Assembly: GCF_013215705.1 (NCBI RefSeq)
Contig: NZ_JABSQR010000005.1
Location: forward strand, 242,182-306,181
DNA length: 64,000 bases
Direction: 5' to 3'
Source: Moritella sp.
GTDB taxonomy: Bacteria > Pseudomonadota > Gammaproteobacteria > Enterobacterales > Moritellaceae
The translations under genes and the position numbers were made by a program. The notes under the pieces were generated by a model. It did no database searches. It was not told the origin of the DNA and saw only the letters and a list, made by a program, of their open reading frames with translations. Position 1 is the stretch's first letter; every line of letters starts with the position of its first letter. Shown piece by piece: positions 35,647 through 44,977 of this stretch.

Positions 35647-37584
35647 ATGAAGTTGGTTGCTAATGTGGCTGTGATCCACAACCTTGAAGCGTATCCAGGC
35701 TTGATGCCAAGTATGGAAACATTACACACGCCAAAATTAATGCATACCGAGATGGGGGCGCAATGCGTCAGTTTCACTCATGCAGGCAAACAAATCGTCG
35801 GTGTCCGTTTTTTAATTTTTGCCCCGCATGCCAGTAAAGTCTGCGTGATTGGTGACTTTAATGACTGGAATACTAACGACCATGCTTTGCGCCAATTTGA
35901 CGCTGGCTTGTGGGGGGTATTTATTGCTGACTTAAACGTCGGTGAGCGGTATAAGTTTGCCATTGTGGATAGTAATGGTAAGAGCCTGCCACATAAAGCC
36001 GATCCATGGGGGGCACATGCCGAGCAGTACCCTTCATTTGCCTCTTTGGTGTATCAGCAAGACAGCTATCAATGGCAAGATGATAGCTGGCAACAACGTG
36101 TTGTTACCGAAAAGCACAAACAAGCATTATCATTTTATGAACTGCATGTCGGGTCTTGGCTGCGTGATGAAAATGATGCATTTTTAAATTATCGCCAATT
36201 AGCAGCAAAGCTGATCCCGTATCTACAAAAAATGCATTATACCCATGTTGAATTGATGCCAATTTCAGAACATCCGTTCTATGGTTCTTGGGGTTATCAA
36301 CCGATTGGACTGTTTGCACCGACCAGTCGCTTTGGTCACCCTGATGACTTTAAGTTTTTTGTTGATCAGTGTCACCAAGCGGGTATTGGTGTCATCATCG
36401 ATTGGGTACCTGCGCATTTTCCTGCGGATGATCACGGTTTAGCCAATTTCGATGGCACGCCGTTGTTTAATGATCCCAACCCAAAACGTGGTTGGCATCA
36501 AGACTGGCACAGTTATATTTATGATTGTGGTAAAGATCATGTACAGCGATTTTTAGTGTCGAATAGCTTGTATTGGTTCGAGCAGTTTCATGTCGATGGT
36601 ATCCGCGTTGATGCTGTTGCATCTATGTTATATCTGGATTATTCGCGTAATGATGGCGAGTGGATCCCGAACTGCGATGGCGGCAATCATAACTACGATA
36701 CCATCAAGGTATTAAAGTGGATGAATGAAGAGATTTATAACCACTTCCCTAATGCCATGACGATTGCAGAAGAGTCGACAGCCTACCCGGGGGTATCGAA
36801 ACCGACTTTCTTAGGCGGCTTAGGCTTTGGTTTTAAATGGAACATGGGCTGGATGCACGATAGCTTAAACTACATGCAGGAAGAGCCGATTAACCGTAAA
36901 TACCATCACGATACCATCACGTTCCCGTTAGTTTATGCATTTAGTGAAAACTATGTATTAGCCTTATCCCATGATGAAGTGGTTTATGGCAAAGGCTCAT
37001 TATTGGGTAAAATGCCCGGTGATACATGGCAGAAATTTGCTAATTTACGGGCTTACATGGGGTATATGTATGGTCAGCCGGGTAAGAAGCTCAACTTTAT
37101 GGGGGCTGAGATAGCGCAATCACGCGAATGGGATCATGATGCCCAATTGGATTGGGCGTTATTACAGGATCCTAAACATGCTGGTGTGCAACAGCTCATC
37201 GCTGATTTAAACCAGTTGTATCAAAGTGAAACAGCCTTGTACCAACTTGATTGTGATCCCGCGGGTTTTGAGTGGCGCTTACAAGATAACAACACCGAAA
37301 GTGTGTTAGCCCATGAACGTATTAGTGAGAGTGGCGAACGTATTTTAGTGGTCAGTAATTTTACGCCGATACCAAGGGATAACTTCCGCCTTGGTATTCC
37401 GAATGCAGGTCGTTATGAACTGTTATTAAATACCGATGCTGAGTATTATGCGGGTAGTCATTATCCGGTAGTGAGTAGTGCTGATAGTGAGAAAGTACAG
37501 AGTCAGGGACTAGCTGATTCACTGCGCTTAACGCTGCCGCCGCTGTCGACGGTGTTTTATCGCTGGCACAACATAACCAAATAA
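35647..37584 (+). CDS. glgB: 1,4-alpha-glucan branching enzyme, short form
   Basis: About 645 residues. It has a CBM48 domain ([18 protein letters not shown]) and then a GH13 barrel with the four catalytic regions: DWVPAHF, the nucleophile in [12 protein letters not shown], the acid in AEEST, and [21 protein letters not shown]. coli GlgB (728) has an extra N-terminal N1 module that is missing here. It makes alpha-1,6 branches in glucan. ATG 35647 with AAGGA is preferred to the TTG overlapping the malQ stop. No glgA or glgC lies in the window, so glucan here may be built from imported dextrins. Confidence 0.94.
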   Translation: MKLVANVAVIHNLEAYPGLMPSMETLHTPKLMHTEMGAQCVSFTHAGKQIVGVRFLIFAPHASKVCVIGDFNDWNTNDHALRQFDAGLWGVFIADLNVGERYKFAIVDSNGKSLPHKADPWGAHAEQYPSFASLVYQQDSYQWQDDSWQQRVVTEKHKQALSFYELHVGSWLRDENDAFLNYRQLAAKLIPYLQKMHYTHVELMPISEHPFYGSWGYQPIGLFAPTSRFGHPDDFKFFVDQCHQAGIGVIIDWVPAHFPADDHGLANFDGTPLFNDPNPKRGWHQDWHSYIYDCGKDHVQRFLVSNSLYWFEQFHVDGIRVDAVASMLYLDYSRNDGEWIPNCDGGNHNYDTIKVLKWMNEEIYNHFPNAMTIAEESTAYPGVSKPTFLGGLGFGFKWNMGWMHDSLNYMQEEPINRKYHHDTITFPLVYAFSENYVLALSHDEVVYGKGSLLGKMPGDTWQKFANLRAYMGYMYGQPGKKLNFMGAEIAQSREWDHDAQLDWALLQDPKHAGVQQLIADLNQLYQSETALYQLDCDPAGFEWRLQDNNTESVLAHERISESGERILVVSNFTPIPRDNFRLGIPNAGRYELLLNTDAEYYAGSHYPVVSSADSEKVQSQGLADSLRLTLPPLSTVFYRWHNITK

Positions 37585-37613
37585 GTGCTCGTTTTAACTA
37601 TAATAAATTAATC

Positions 37614-37637
37614 AAACCAGTCTTGTACTGGTTTTTT
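37614..37637 (+). terminator. Intrinsic terminator of malP-malQ-glgB
   Basis: AAACCAGT (37614-37621) pairs with ACTGGTTT (37627-37634) around CTTGT, followed by TTT. Confidence 0.75.
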
Positions 37638-37791
37638 ATGGATACCGTAAACATAATTATTGTTTATGGTATTTTTAGTTGAGCGTAAAAATACGACATA
37701 GTGCACGGGAATACCCATGAAGGGTTGATTACTTATGTTGTGGGTGTAAGTTGATGACATTAACGGAAAAAAAATTAATTACACAACATGG

Positions 37792-39273
37792 ATGACCTTT
37801 GAAATGCTGATTTTCTTTATTTGTATTGCACTCTTGCTGCTAGCTTACAAGTTTTACAGTCCCTTTGTAGAACGCCAAGCGGGTATCGACCCGCTAGCAA
37901 AAACACCCCAAGCTCGCTTTGCAGATGGCGTGGATTATGTTCCCGTTCACCCCGTTAAAGCCTTCCTTATTCAATTTCTTAATATTGCCGGTGTCGGTCC
38001 TATTTTTGGCCCTATTTTAGGCGCGTTATATGGCCCTATTGCATTGGTGTGGATTGTATTGGGCAATATTATTGGTGGTGCAGTACATGATTATTATTCT
38101 GGTGTACTCAGTATTAAAGAAGATGGTAAAAGTTTACCGGAAATTGCAGGGCATTATTTTAATGTCTACTTTAAAGGTGTGATGCTCGTTTTTACTGCGA
38201 TGCTGTTATTCTTTGTTGGTGTCGTGTTTATTATGAGCCCAGCAGGTCTGTTAAGTAATTTATCTTATTTTGAAGATACATTCTTAGCTAATAATGTGTT
38301 CTGGGTAGTAGTGATCTTAGTTTATTATTTCTTAGCAACCATGTTACCAATTGATAAGATTATTACTAAATTGTATCCAATTTTTGGTTTGTTAATGATC
38401 GTAATGACATTATCGATGGCTATTGCATTAATATTTAATGCGCCACAGTTACCTGAAATCGGTGATATATTCGCGTATTTCGATCACAGTCATTACAACA
38501 ATGATTTGTTAGAGCCGAACCCTGATGGATTACCTGTTTGGCCATTACTATTTGTGACTATTACTTGTGGTGCAATCAGTGGTTTCCATTCCACGCAAGC
38601 TCCGATTATGGCTCGTTGTTTAACTAATGAGAAATATGTTCGCCCAGTTTATTATGGCGCGATGATGTGTGAAGGTATTGTTGCTTGTGTATGGGCATTA
38701 GCGGGTATCGCGGCATTCCCTGGTGGTTATGTGGAACTAAAAAGCGTCCTTGATGCTGGTGGTCCTGGTTTGGTTGTTAATCAAGTTGCGACCACATATC
38801 TTGGCGCTGCTGGTGGCATTATGGCGATCATTGCAGTGGCGATTTTCCCTATCACCTCGGGTGATACGGCATTCCGTTCTTTGCGTTTAACGATTATTGA
38901 TGCATTTAAAATCCCACAAAGTATGCGTAATCGGTTATTAGTTGCGGTACCAATCCTCGTTATTGCTTACTTCATGACTAAAATTGATTTCTCACTAATT
39001 TGGCGTTATTTTGCATTCTCAAATATGCTACTTTCTACCAGTGTATTGTGGCTAGCAACCAAGTATTTGTTTGATCGCGGCGCGTTCCACTGGATTGTTA
39101 GCCTACCTGCTGTTGTAGGCACCTGTATCACGGTGTCGTATATCGTGACTGCTGGTATTGGACTTGGTTTACCACAAGAGATGAGTCAACCTGTGGGTAT
39201 TGCGGTTGGTGTATTTGGTCTCGTTGGATTAATATTAATGCACGCGAGACGTAAACCTACGATGAATAACTAA
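37792..39273 (+). CDS. CstA-family carbon-starvation/peptide or pyruvate transporter
   Basis: 493 residues with about 13 membrane helices. The CstA N-terminal domain is clear: FADGVDYVPVHPVKAFLIQFLNIAGVGPIFGPILGALYGPIA, then GNIIGGAVHDYYSG, and TCGAISGFHSTQAPIMARC. At under 500 residues it is the short form of the family (E. coli CstA about 700). Members import peptides or pyruvate, but which substrate cannot be read. The start is ATG 37792 or 37804, with no strong ribosome site. It is a separate unit after the glgB terminator. Confidence 0.88.
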   Translation: MTFEMLIFFICIALLLLAYKFYSPFVERQAGIDPLAKTPQARFADGVDYVPVHPVKAFLIQFLNIAGVGPIFGPILGALYGPIALVWIVLGNIIGGAVHDYYSGVLSIKEDGKSLPEIAGHYFNVYFKGVMLVFTAMLLFFVGVVFIMSPAGLLSNLSYFEDTFLANNVFWVVVILVYYFLATMLPIDKIITKLYPIFGLLMIVMTLSMAIALIFNAPQLPEIGDIFAYFDHSHYNNDLLEPNPDGLPVWPLLFVTITCGAISGFHSTQAPIMARCLTNEKYVRPVYYGAMMCEGIVACVWALAGIAAFPGGYVELKSVLDAGGPGLVVNQVATTYLGAAGGIMAIIAVAIFPITSGDTAFRSLRLTIIDAFKIPQSMRNRLLVAVPILVIAYFMTKIDFSLIWRYFAFSNMLLSTSVLWLATKYLFDRGAFHWIVSLPAVVGTCITVSYIVTAGIGLGLPQEMSQPVGIAVGVFGLVGLILMHARRKPTMNN

Positions 39274-39296
39274 GCATTCGTTCACAGGTTCACGAT

Positions 39297-39320
39297 AAAA
39301 GGCTGCATTGTGCAGCTTTA
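39297..39320 (+). terminator. Intrinsic terminator after the CstA-family gene
   Basis: AAAGGCTGCA and TGCAGCTTT form a stem with a TTG loop (GCTGCA 39302-39307, TGCAGC 39311-39316). The rest of the 305-base gap to the porin gene is AT-rich and holds its promoter. Confidence 0.6.
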
Positions 39321-39578
39321 ATCACCCAAAAAACTAACGAAAATATCAAATTACAATGTCCATGTGGTGCTGTTTAATGCGTTATATGACTAAGATGCAT
39401 ACATATATCTATGTTTTCGAGTAAAAACACGTATTGTTAAGTAGTATTTATTTCCTTAATGGACGTTACAATTCTTCAACACTTAATTTGTTGTTATCTT
39501 AATTTTAAATGTTTTTTGTAAAATGGTACAATTTAAATATCAAATGGTTAGCATTTTGTTAACATTAGGAGATCGTTA

Positions 39579-40706
39579 ATGATAAATTTAAATAGAAAGT
39601 TATGTTTAACTATGTGTGGTATGGCTGCATTTTTGCAACCAGCATTGGCTGAAGAAGCGGGTACAATGTATTTAAATCCCGCTGTCGGTTATCACATGTT
39701 TGGTTCTGAATTAGATATTGAAGACAGTGCTGCACTGGTTATTGGCGGAGAATACGTTATTAGCCCGAAATTTGGTGCGGAAATAAGTTATCTTTACGGT
39801 AATTCAGATATCGATGGTTCCTCTGCTGATGTCGATAACTCACAATATACGCTTGACGGACTTTATTACACACCGGCAGTGGGTAATTGGCAACCATTTA
39901 TCAATGCCGGTGTTGGTCATGGTACGTTTGACTCAGGGGCTAATGATACGAAGGAAACACAGCTTAATGTCGGTGTGGGTAGCCGCTATCATTTTAATGA
40001 TAAATGGTCTGCACGATTACAAGCTAAAATGATTAATAGTTTAGATGATGAACGCTGGGATTCACTTATTACTGCCGGTGTGAGTTATGCATTTGGCGGT
40101 AAAAGTAAACCTGCTCCTGCTCCTGCTCCTGCTCCAGCGCCAGCACCAGCACTAGCGGTCGTATTACTGGATGTCGATGGCGATGCAATCCTTGATCAGG
40201 ATGATCAATGCCCAAATACACCGAGTGGTGTTTATGTTGACGATAAAGGTTGTGCACTAGATCGTGATAGCGATGGTATACCAGATTATTTAGATCAATG
40301 TCCTGATAGTACATCAATGACGAATCTTGATAAAAATGGTTGTGAAATCTTAATGGAACAACCAAAGTCTATTAAATTAGAAGTGCATTTTGCGAATAAT
40401 TCAGCCGAGATTCCGAGTGCAGCAAAGAGCGAAATTAAAGAAGTCGCCGATTTGATGGCGAAATTTTTGAATGCGAATGTAGTTATTGAAGGTTATTCTG
40501 ATAGTCGTGGCAAAGCATCTTATAATAAAGTTTTGTCGCAACATCGCGCTGATGCGGTACGTGATATTCTCATTCGTGAATATAGTATTGATGCTTCACG
40601 GGTATCTGCAGTAGGCTATGGACAAGAAAACCCTATTGCTAGTAATAGTACAAAAGAAGGACGCTTAGCTAACCGCCGAGTGATGGCTGAGATTCATTAT
40701 AAATAA
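39579..40706 (+). CDS. OmpA/OprF-like outer membrane porin
   Basis: 375 residues. Signal peptide to about residue 24 (ALA before EEAGTMYL). An eight-strand beta-barrel domain (about 25-176) ends in AGVSYAFGG. A Pro-Ala linker follows (about 181-194), then type-3 thrombospondin calcium repeats (DVDGDAILDQDDQCPNTP, DRDSDGIPDYLDQCPD). The C-terminal OmpA peptidoglycan-binding domain contains EGYSDSRGKASYNKVLSQHRADAV and NRRVMAEI. It is an abundant envelope-anchoring porin. The repeated CTGCTC/CCAGCG codons of the linker are prone to slippage. Confidence 0.93.
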   Translation: MINLNRKLCLTMCGMAAFLQPALAEEAGTMYLNPAVGYHMFGSELDIEDSAALVIGGEYVISPKFGAEISYLYGNSDIDGSSADVDNSQYTLDGLYYTPAVGNWQPFINAGVGHGTFDSGANDTKETQLNVGVGSRYHFNDKWSARLQAKMINSLDDERWDSLITAGVSYAFGGKSKPAPAPAPAPAPAPALAVVLLDVDGDAILDQDDQCPNTPSGVYVDDKGCALDRDSDGIPDYLDQCPDSTSMTNLDKNGCEILMEQPKSIKLEVHFANNSAEIPSAAKSEIKEVADLMAKFLNANVVIEGYSDSRGKASYNKVLSQHRADAVRDILIREYSIDASRVSAVGYGQENPIASNSTKEGRLANRRVMAEIHYK

Positions 40707-40730
40707 AGCCGTAATATTACCTTGATATAA

Positions 40731-40768
40731 AATACCGCTAACGCTTTAATTAGTGTTAGCGGTATTTT
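40731..40768 (+). terminator. Intrinsic terminator of the porin gene
   Basis: AATACCGCTAAC (40731-40742) and GTTAGCGGTATT (40755-40766) are a perfect 12-bp stem ending in TTTT. Confidence 0.8.
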
Positions 40769-40786
40769 AATGTTAAGCCAGATTAA

Positions 40787-41047
40787 GATGTTGGATGGTG
40801 CAAAAAATTAAATTCAACAAGGTTTAAAAGAGGGCAAAATACTGACGAAAAAGCACAACAACAGCGTCAAGAGAATGCCGCTAATAAAGCCATTATTCAA
40901 CAGCGAAAAATACGAGCAATGACGATACGGCGAAGAAGTGAGGGTTCTCGTTTTCTATTTTCCCATAACGACAAAGTCGTCTGCGTAATATCGCTAAATT
41001 CTTTATGGGTGCAATTTGTACTTATTACGGTATTAGAAGTTGTGTGA
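40787..41047 (+). pseudogene. Open frame without a start, possible gene relic
   Basis: An 86-codon stop-free frame within the 378-base gap before the tRNA. It is rich in Gln, Lys and Arg (NTDEKAQQQRQENAANKAII), then has a hydrophobic end. No start codon with a ribosome site. It may be the tail of a lost gene or chance. Confidence 0.25.
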
Positions 41048-41146
41048 TCTTTGAGTAAATTGATAATATTTAGCGTTTTAATGTTTTAGAAGAGGCTATC
41101 AGACTTCTATTTTGGTTTATTTTATATATAATGCATATTACGAAAT

Positions 41147-41223
41147 GTCCTTGTAGCTCAGCTGGATAGAGCAAGCGCCTCCTAAGCGCTAGGTCGGAAG
41201 TTCGAATCTTCTCTGGGACACCA
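41147..41223 (+). tRNA. tRNA-Arg (anticodon CCU)
   Basis: 77 bases including an encoded CCA. D arm GCTC/GAGC, anticodon stem AGCGC/GCGCT with loop CTCCTAA (anticodon CCT), T arm GGAAG-TTCGAAT-CTTCT, acceptor GTCCTTG/CTGGGAC with one mismatch. It reads AGG codons. Confidence 0.95.
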
Positions 41224-41278
41224 TCATTTTATCCGCATAGCATTTATACATATAACACTTAGTCATTTACGTTAACGA

Positions 41279-41935
41279 TTATATTTTAACGAGCACATCT
41301 TCCATTGCTAAGCGTGATTTTGGTGGCGTGATATTGTAATCATTTTCTGCATCACGGTAACCAATTGCCAGTGCGACATCACTGACATAACCATCTAGCT
41401 CTACTGCAAACTCTTTGCTTACTAATTCACTATCAATGCCTTCCATCGGCGTAGAGTCAATATTTAAACGTGCCAGTGTATGCATGGTATTACCTAACGC
41501 AAGGTAGGTTTGTGCTTTAGTCCATGCTGCTGTGTCGCCAGTTTCATCTGTATTTAGTTCAACAAACGCAAATGCACCGAAGGCACTTTCTTTATCTTCT
41601 GGTTTGGTGCGTTTATCTGCAATACCTTTATCAATCACGGCTTCATAGTCTGCACGGGTATACGCTGGGTTATGGGCAAAAATAATAATGTGTGACGCAC
41701 TCATAATATGCGGCTGGTTAAACTGAAATTTATTGGCAAAGGTGTTGTGCATCCGCTGTTTTGCTGCATCACTTTCGATAACAATAAACTTCCACGGTTG
41801 AGAGTTAATTGATGATGCAGATAAACGCATTGCTTCCATGATCACAGCAAGTTTGTCTTGCGGTATTCTTTTTGAAGCATCGAATTTTTTGGTGGTGTAA
41901 CGATTGCTGAGATCTTGGATAATTTGATGTGTCAT
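41279..41935 (-). CDS. NfsB-like oxygen-insensitive NAD(P)H nitroreductase
   Basis: 218 residues (E. coli NfsB 217). N-terminal NRYTTKKFDASKRI, the FMN-binding MRLSASSINSQPWKF, and the C-terminal ALAIGYRDAENDYN are typical of NfsB and dihydropteridine reductase. It reduces nitro compounds or quinones with bound FMN. It follows a quinol-monooxygenase-type gene by 29 bases on the same strand, forming an operon opposite a broken LysR gene. Confidence 0.9.
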   Translation of the reverse strand: MTHQIIQDLSNRYTTKKFDASKRIPQDKLAVIMEAMRLSASSINSQPWKFIVIESDAAKQRMHNTFANKFQFNQPHIMSASHIIIFAHNPAYTRADYEAVIDKGIADKRTKPEDKESAFGAFAFVELNTDETGDTAAWTKAQTYLALGNTMHTLARLNIDSTPMEGIDSELVSKEFAVELDGYVSDVALAIGYRDAENDYNITPPKSRLAMEDVLVKI

Positions 41936-41964
41936 AGCCGAACCTTAATGATAAATTTTATTTG

Positions 41965-42258
41965 TTATGCAATTTTAGTTATTTCGTTTACTACGAAACT
42001 CGCGACAGCCCCTTCGGTTGCTTGCACATACATTTTTAAATGCGGGCTATTGAGGTGTTGTTGTAATAACTCATGACTCACCCAATTTTCAACGAAAGTA
42101 AATAATGCCGGGTTATTATTGTCTTGATGCAAGTCGTACTGAATACAACCTTCTTCAAGTCGTGTCGGCTCAATCAATTTTAATAGCGCTGTTTTTACGA
42201 ACTCAATTTTATCTGCTTTCGCTTCGATGTTTGCAACAATCGTGAGTGTGCTTGTCAT
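41965..42258 (-). CDS. Antibiotic biosynthesis monooxygenase (ABM) family protein
   Basis: 97 residues of the dimeric ferredoxin-like ABM fold (TIVANIEAKADKIEFVKTALLKLIEPTRLEEGCIQYDLHQ ... FTFVENW, SPHLKMY, segments given in order). It is similar to quinol monooxygenase YgiN. With the nitroreductase downstream it probably forms a quinone/electrophile defence pair controlled by the divergent LysR gene. Confidence 0.87.
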   Translation of the reverse strand: MTSTLTIVANIEAKADKIEFVKTALLKLIEPTRLEEGCIQYDLHQDNNNPALFTFVENWVSHELLQQHLNSPHLKMYVQATEGAVASFVVNEITKIA

Positions 42259-42370
42259 ATTCTCGTTACCTTTTATTGGTCGAACACTGAGTGAGTGAGG
42301 ACATTATCCTTGATTGTTGCTACTCTAAAAAGATGGTAATGCAACTAACAGTTTCAAAAACTATTTGATA

Positions 42371-43323
42371 ATGAATATTAAAGACCTTACTCTTTTTGTG
42401 CGTACAGCGCAAACATGCAATATCACCGCATCCGCATTGCAGTTGGAAATGAGCCCAGCTGCTGCGAGCGCGGCGTTAAAACGTCTAGAAAAACAACTCG
42501 GCGTACAACTCTTTATTCGCTCGACACGTAAGTTGCGTATCACGGCCGAAGGGGAGCGCTATTTAGTGCATTGCACCGAAGCGTTAGCGGCATTAGAGAA
42601 AGGCAAAGCTTCTTTAAACGAAATTCAGGGTAAAATTGCCGGTGAAATACGTTTATCCGCTTCGTCTGATTTAGGGCGTAATATAGTGTTACCTTGGCTC
42701 GATGAGGTGATGGATGCTTATCCTGAGTTATCTATTCAGTTCAATGTTGGCGATAATTTGGCGGATTTCTATCATGACAAAATTGATATGGCACTGCGTT
42801 ATGGCGAGCCCGAGGATTCCTCGTTAGTCGCCTTTCTGATTGCGAAAATAGATCGCGTGGTCTGTGCATCACCCGCCTATTTAGCGCAATATGGTGAACC
42901 TCATCACCCTAACGATTTATCACAACATAACTGCTTGTTCTATCGTTTTGGTGAGCGTGTTTATGATACATGGCCATTTATTGATAGCACGGGAATAAGT
43001 ACTGGAAAAAATACGGTTAAAAGCGCTGGAAAAAGTAGCGGAAAATACAAGGTGAAAGTGAGCGGTAATCGATTAAGTAACGATGCGGATGTGGTGCATC
43101 GTTGGGTCGTCGCAGGCAAGGGCATTACCATGAAGTCGCGGTTAGATATGGCGGCTGATTTACGCTCGGGTCATGTTGTTGAACTACTGAGTGATTTTAA
43201 TTCCCCTCCGATTAATTTATGGTTAATTTATGGTTAATTTGTCCTAACCGTACCCAAGTAACCCCAGCGATGTTGATGTTGCGCGATCTGTTACGCAGTA
43301 AGTGTGAAGCTGAATTAAGTTAG
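42371..43323 (+). pseudogene. LysR regulator frameshifted by an 11-bp tandem duplication
   Basis: The HTH (DLTLFVRTAQTCNITASA...SPAAASAALKRLEKQLG) and effector domain are intact to about residue 288. There TTATGGTTAAT is duplicated in tandem (43217-43227, 43228-43238), so the frame ends at TAA 43235. Without the extra copy the frame would continue NLWLICPNRTQVTPAMLMLR... to TAG 43321, the normal LysR ending. About 27 residues are lost. The shortened protein might keep some activity. It is divergent from the ABM-nitroreductase operon. Confidence 0.75.
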
Positions 43324-43325
43324 CT

Positions 43326-43553
43326 CAGTTTGGTGCGCCAAAAGGTTCTTATTTCTGCATCGTATTATTTGGCAAAGCGAGTTCGTTCCCGCACGGTGTG
43401 AAAGATCCGCAATTGTTGAAACAAGATGATGTGGTATTGATTGATGCAGCACAGATTAACGTGCCTTGTCAGGATGTTGATGCCGCCGCTCGTGTCTCAC
43501 TGGAGGCCGATGGTTTTGGACCTGATTATGACCCATTTGGTTATGAAGTCTAG
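43326..43553 (+). pseudogene. Relic of an M24-family (Xaa-Pro) peptidase
   Basis: An in-frame segment reads FGAPKGSYFCIVLFGKASSF, then PHGVKDPQLLKQDDVVLIDA, and after a gap in the family pattern NVPCQDVDAAARVSLEADGF and GPDYDPFGYEV. These match consecutive but non-adjacent parts of creatinase/prolidase-fold peptidases. The metal-binding centre and both gene ends are missing. It starts three bases after the ancestral LysR stop. Confidence 0.65.
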
Positions 43554-43665
43554 TTTGTAAAAGTAAGAGTTGTAAGTTAAGCGGTATAAATTAAGCGTTA
43601 TAAGTTAAAATGATGAAAGCCCGCGAGACTAATTTCGCGAGCTTGTTTGTTTTCTACGGTATTAA

Positions 43666-44271
43666 TTATTTGCTGCTAGCAACGTGTGTTGCAATTACAT
43701 CCATCAGTGTTGGCGATAAGCAATCATAAGATTCAAGACCTAACGCATTCAAACGTGATCTGATTGCGGTCATGTCTTTTGGATCGGTACCTGTTTCAAT
43801 AATCGATGAAACAAACGCGGCAAATTCAGGTGCAGACCAACCTTTATCGGCAGACAGTTCGGTGTGAACGAAATCTAGACCAAAGAATGGATGTGTTTTA
43901 TCTTCAATACGACCATACATATGTACACCACAGACATTACACGCGAAACGTTGAATGGTTGCTGTGTCATCAACAACTTTTAGTTTTGAACGGTTGTTTG
44001 TCACGCTTAACTTATCTTTTGACACAACGGCTACTTGTGAGAACAGCGCACCTTTGGGCTTCCAGCATTTAGAACAACCACAAGCATGGTTATGTGCAGT
44101 TTGGCTGTCGATCTTTACTGTCACAGCATCACGGCTACAGTGACACTGTAATGTACCACCATTAAAGCTGTTAGCCGTTGGGGAAAACCCTTTATCCATT
44201 GCTGGATGGATCTTGATTTTGTTTGTTGGACAAAATGCGTTTTTATAAGTCGTTACAATTTTGTTTATCAT
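43666..44271 (-). CDS. gfa: S-(hydroxymethyl)glutathione synthase (GFA)
   Basis: About 201 residues. It has the GFA zinc-binding cysteines in [24 protein letters not shown] and [12 protein letters not shown], plus the Gfa-specific [12 protein letters not shown] and a long C-terminus. It combines formaldehyde with glutathione for detoxification. ATG 44271 is chosen. The frame extends to a TTG at 44283 that abuts the previous stop. It is co-transcribed with the cupin gene just upstream. Confidence 0.9.
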   Translation of the reverse strand: MINKIVTTYKNAFCPTNKIKIHPAMDKGFSPTANSFNGGTLQCHCSRDAVTVKIDSQTAHNHACGCSKCWKPKGALFSQVAVVSKDKLSVTNNRSKLKVVDDTATIQRFACNVCGVHMYGRIEDKTHPFFGLDFVHTELSADKGWSAPEFAAFVSSIIETGTDPKDMTAIRSRLNALGLESYDCLSPTLMDVIATHVASSK

Positions 44272-44283
44272 GTTCAATTCCAA

Positions 44284-44679
44284 TTAATTTGATGCAGGTG
44301 CAAATGATGCGTCAGCGTTTCTGTGTGCGGTGTAGATAGCTTCGCCATCACTTTCGGCATCAAAAATAACGGTTACATTGGGAGAAAAAAGGATCACATC
44401 GCCAACTTCTGCAACGTATTTATTACCTTGCTTGTCACGTACGACAATCTTACCTTTCGTAATCACTTTGTATTCAACTGAGTCGTAAACGTACTCGAAC
44501 TCAACACCCGGTTGCATAGCAAAATGACCAATGGTTAATGCATTGCTATTGTGGGTTACGGCAACTTCGGCCATTTGGCTTTTTAGGCCTTCGACTTCAA
44601 GTAATTTACTTAGATCATTTAATTTGAATGAGCCAGATTTTAAAAGAAAAATACCGGGCTGAGTTGTTAATGTCGACAT
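44284..44679 (-). CDS. Cupin-domain protein
   Basis: 131 residues forming one double-stranded beta-helix (IGHFAMQPGVEFEYVYDSVEYKVITKGK... VGDVILFSPNVTVIFDAE). The strong motif resembles EutQ-like cupins with few metal-binding histidines. The function is unknown. The position immediately upstream of gfa suggests a role in the same formaldehyde or aldehyde response. Confidence 0.82.
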   Translation of the reverse strand: MSTLTTQPGIFLLKSGSFKLNDLSKLLEVEGLKSQMAEVAVTHNSNALTIGHFAMQPGVEFEYVYDSVEYKVITKGKIVVRDKQGNKYVAEVGDVILFSPNVTVIFDAESDGEAIYTAHRNADASFAPASN

Positions 44680-44925
44680 CTAATATCCTTTATTTAGTCA
44701 AATCACATTGTGTTAATCATTTAATTTTTTAATGTGGTTTATGTTTGCGATGACGAGCATTCTACATTTGGAAGAGAACAAAACAATATGCTAAAACGGT
44801 AAAAGATTATTACTTATAGGTAATAATCTGCATTTAAATTATTGTTTAATTTTTAATTGTTGTTTTATTATGGGTTATTTTAGTTTGGATTAAAGGTTAT
44901 TATTATTGAATTCAAAGGGGGTTGT

Positions 44926-44955
44926 GATGGCTACTTGGTTATACCAAGAGCCATC
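44926..44955. terminator. Hairpin downstream of the chemoreceptor gene
   Basis: GATGGCT (44926-44932) pairs with AGCCATC (44949-44955), and inside it CTTGG pairs with CCAAG, with one bulged A. No T run follows on the minus strand, so termination is only possible. Confidence 0.4.
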
Positions 44956-44977
44956 ATTTCAACGTTTTTTGTAAGGA

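Noticed and set aside
40100..40160. Short repeats in the porin gene as a CRISPR or separate repeat element
   Set aside because: They encode the Pro-Ala linker in frame, so they are protein-level repeats.
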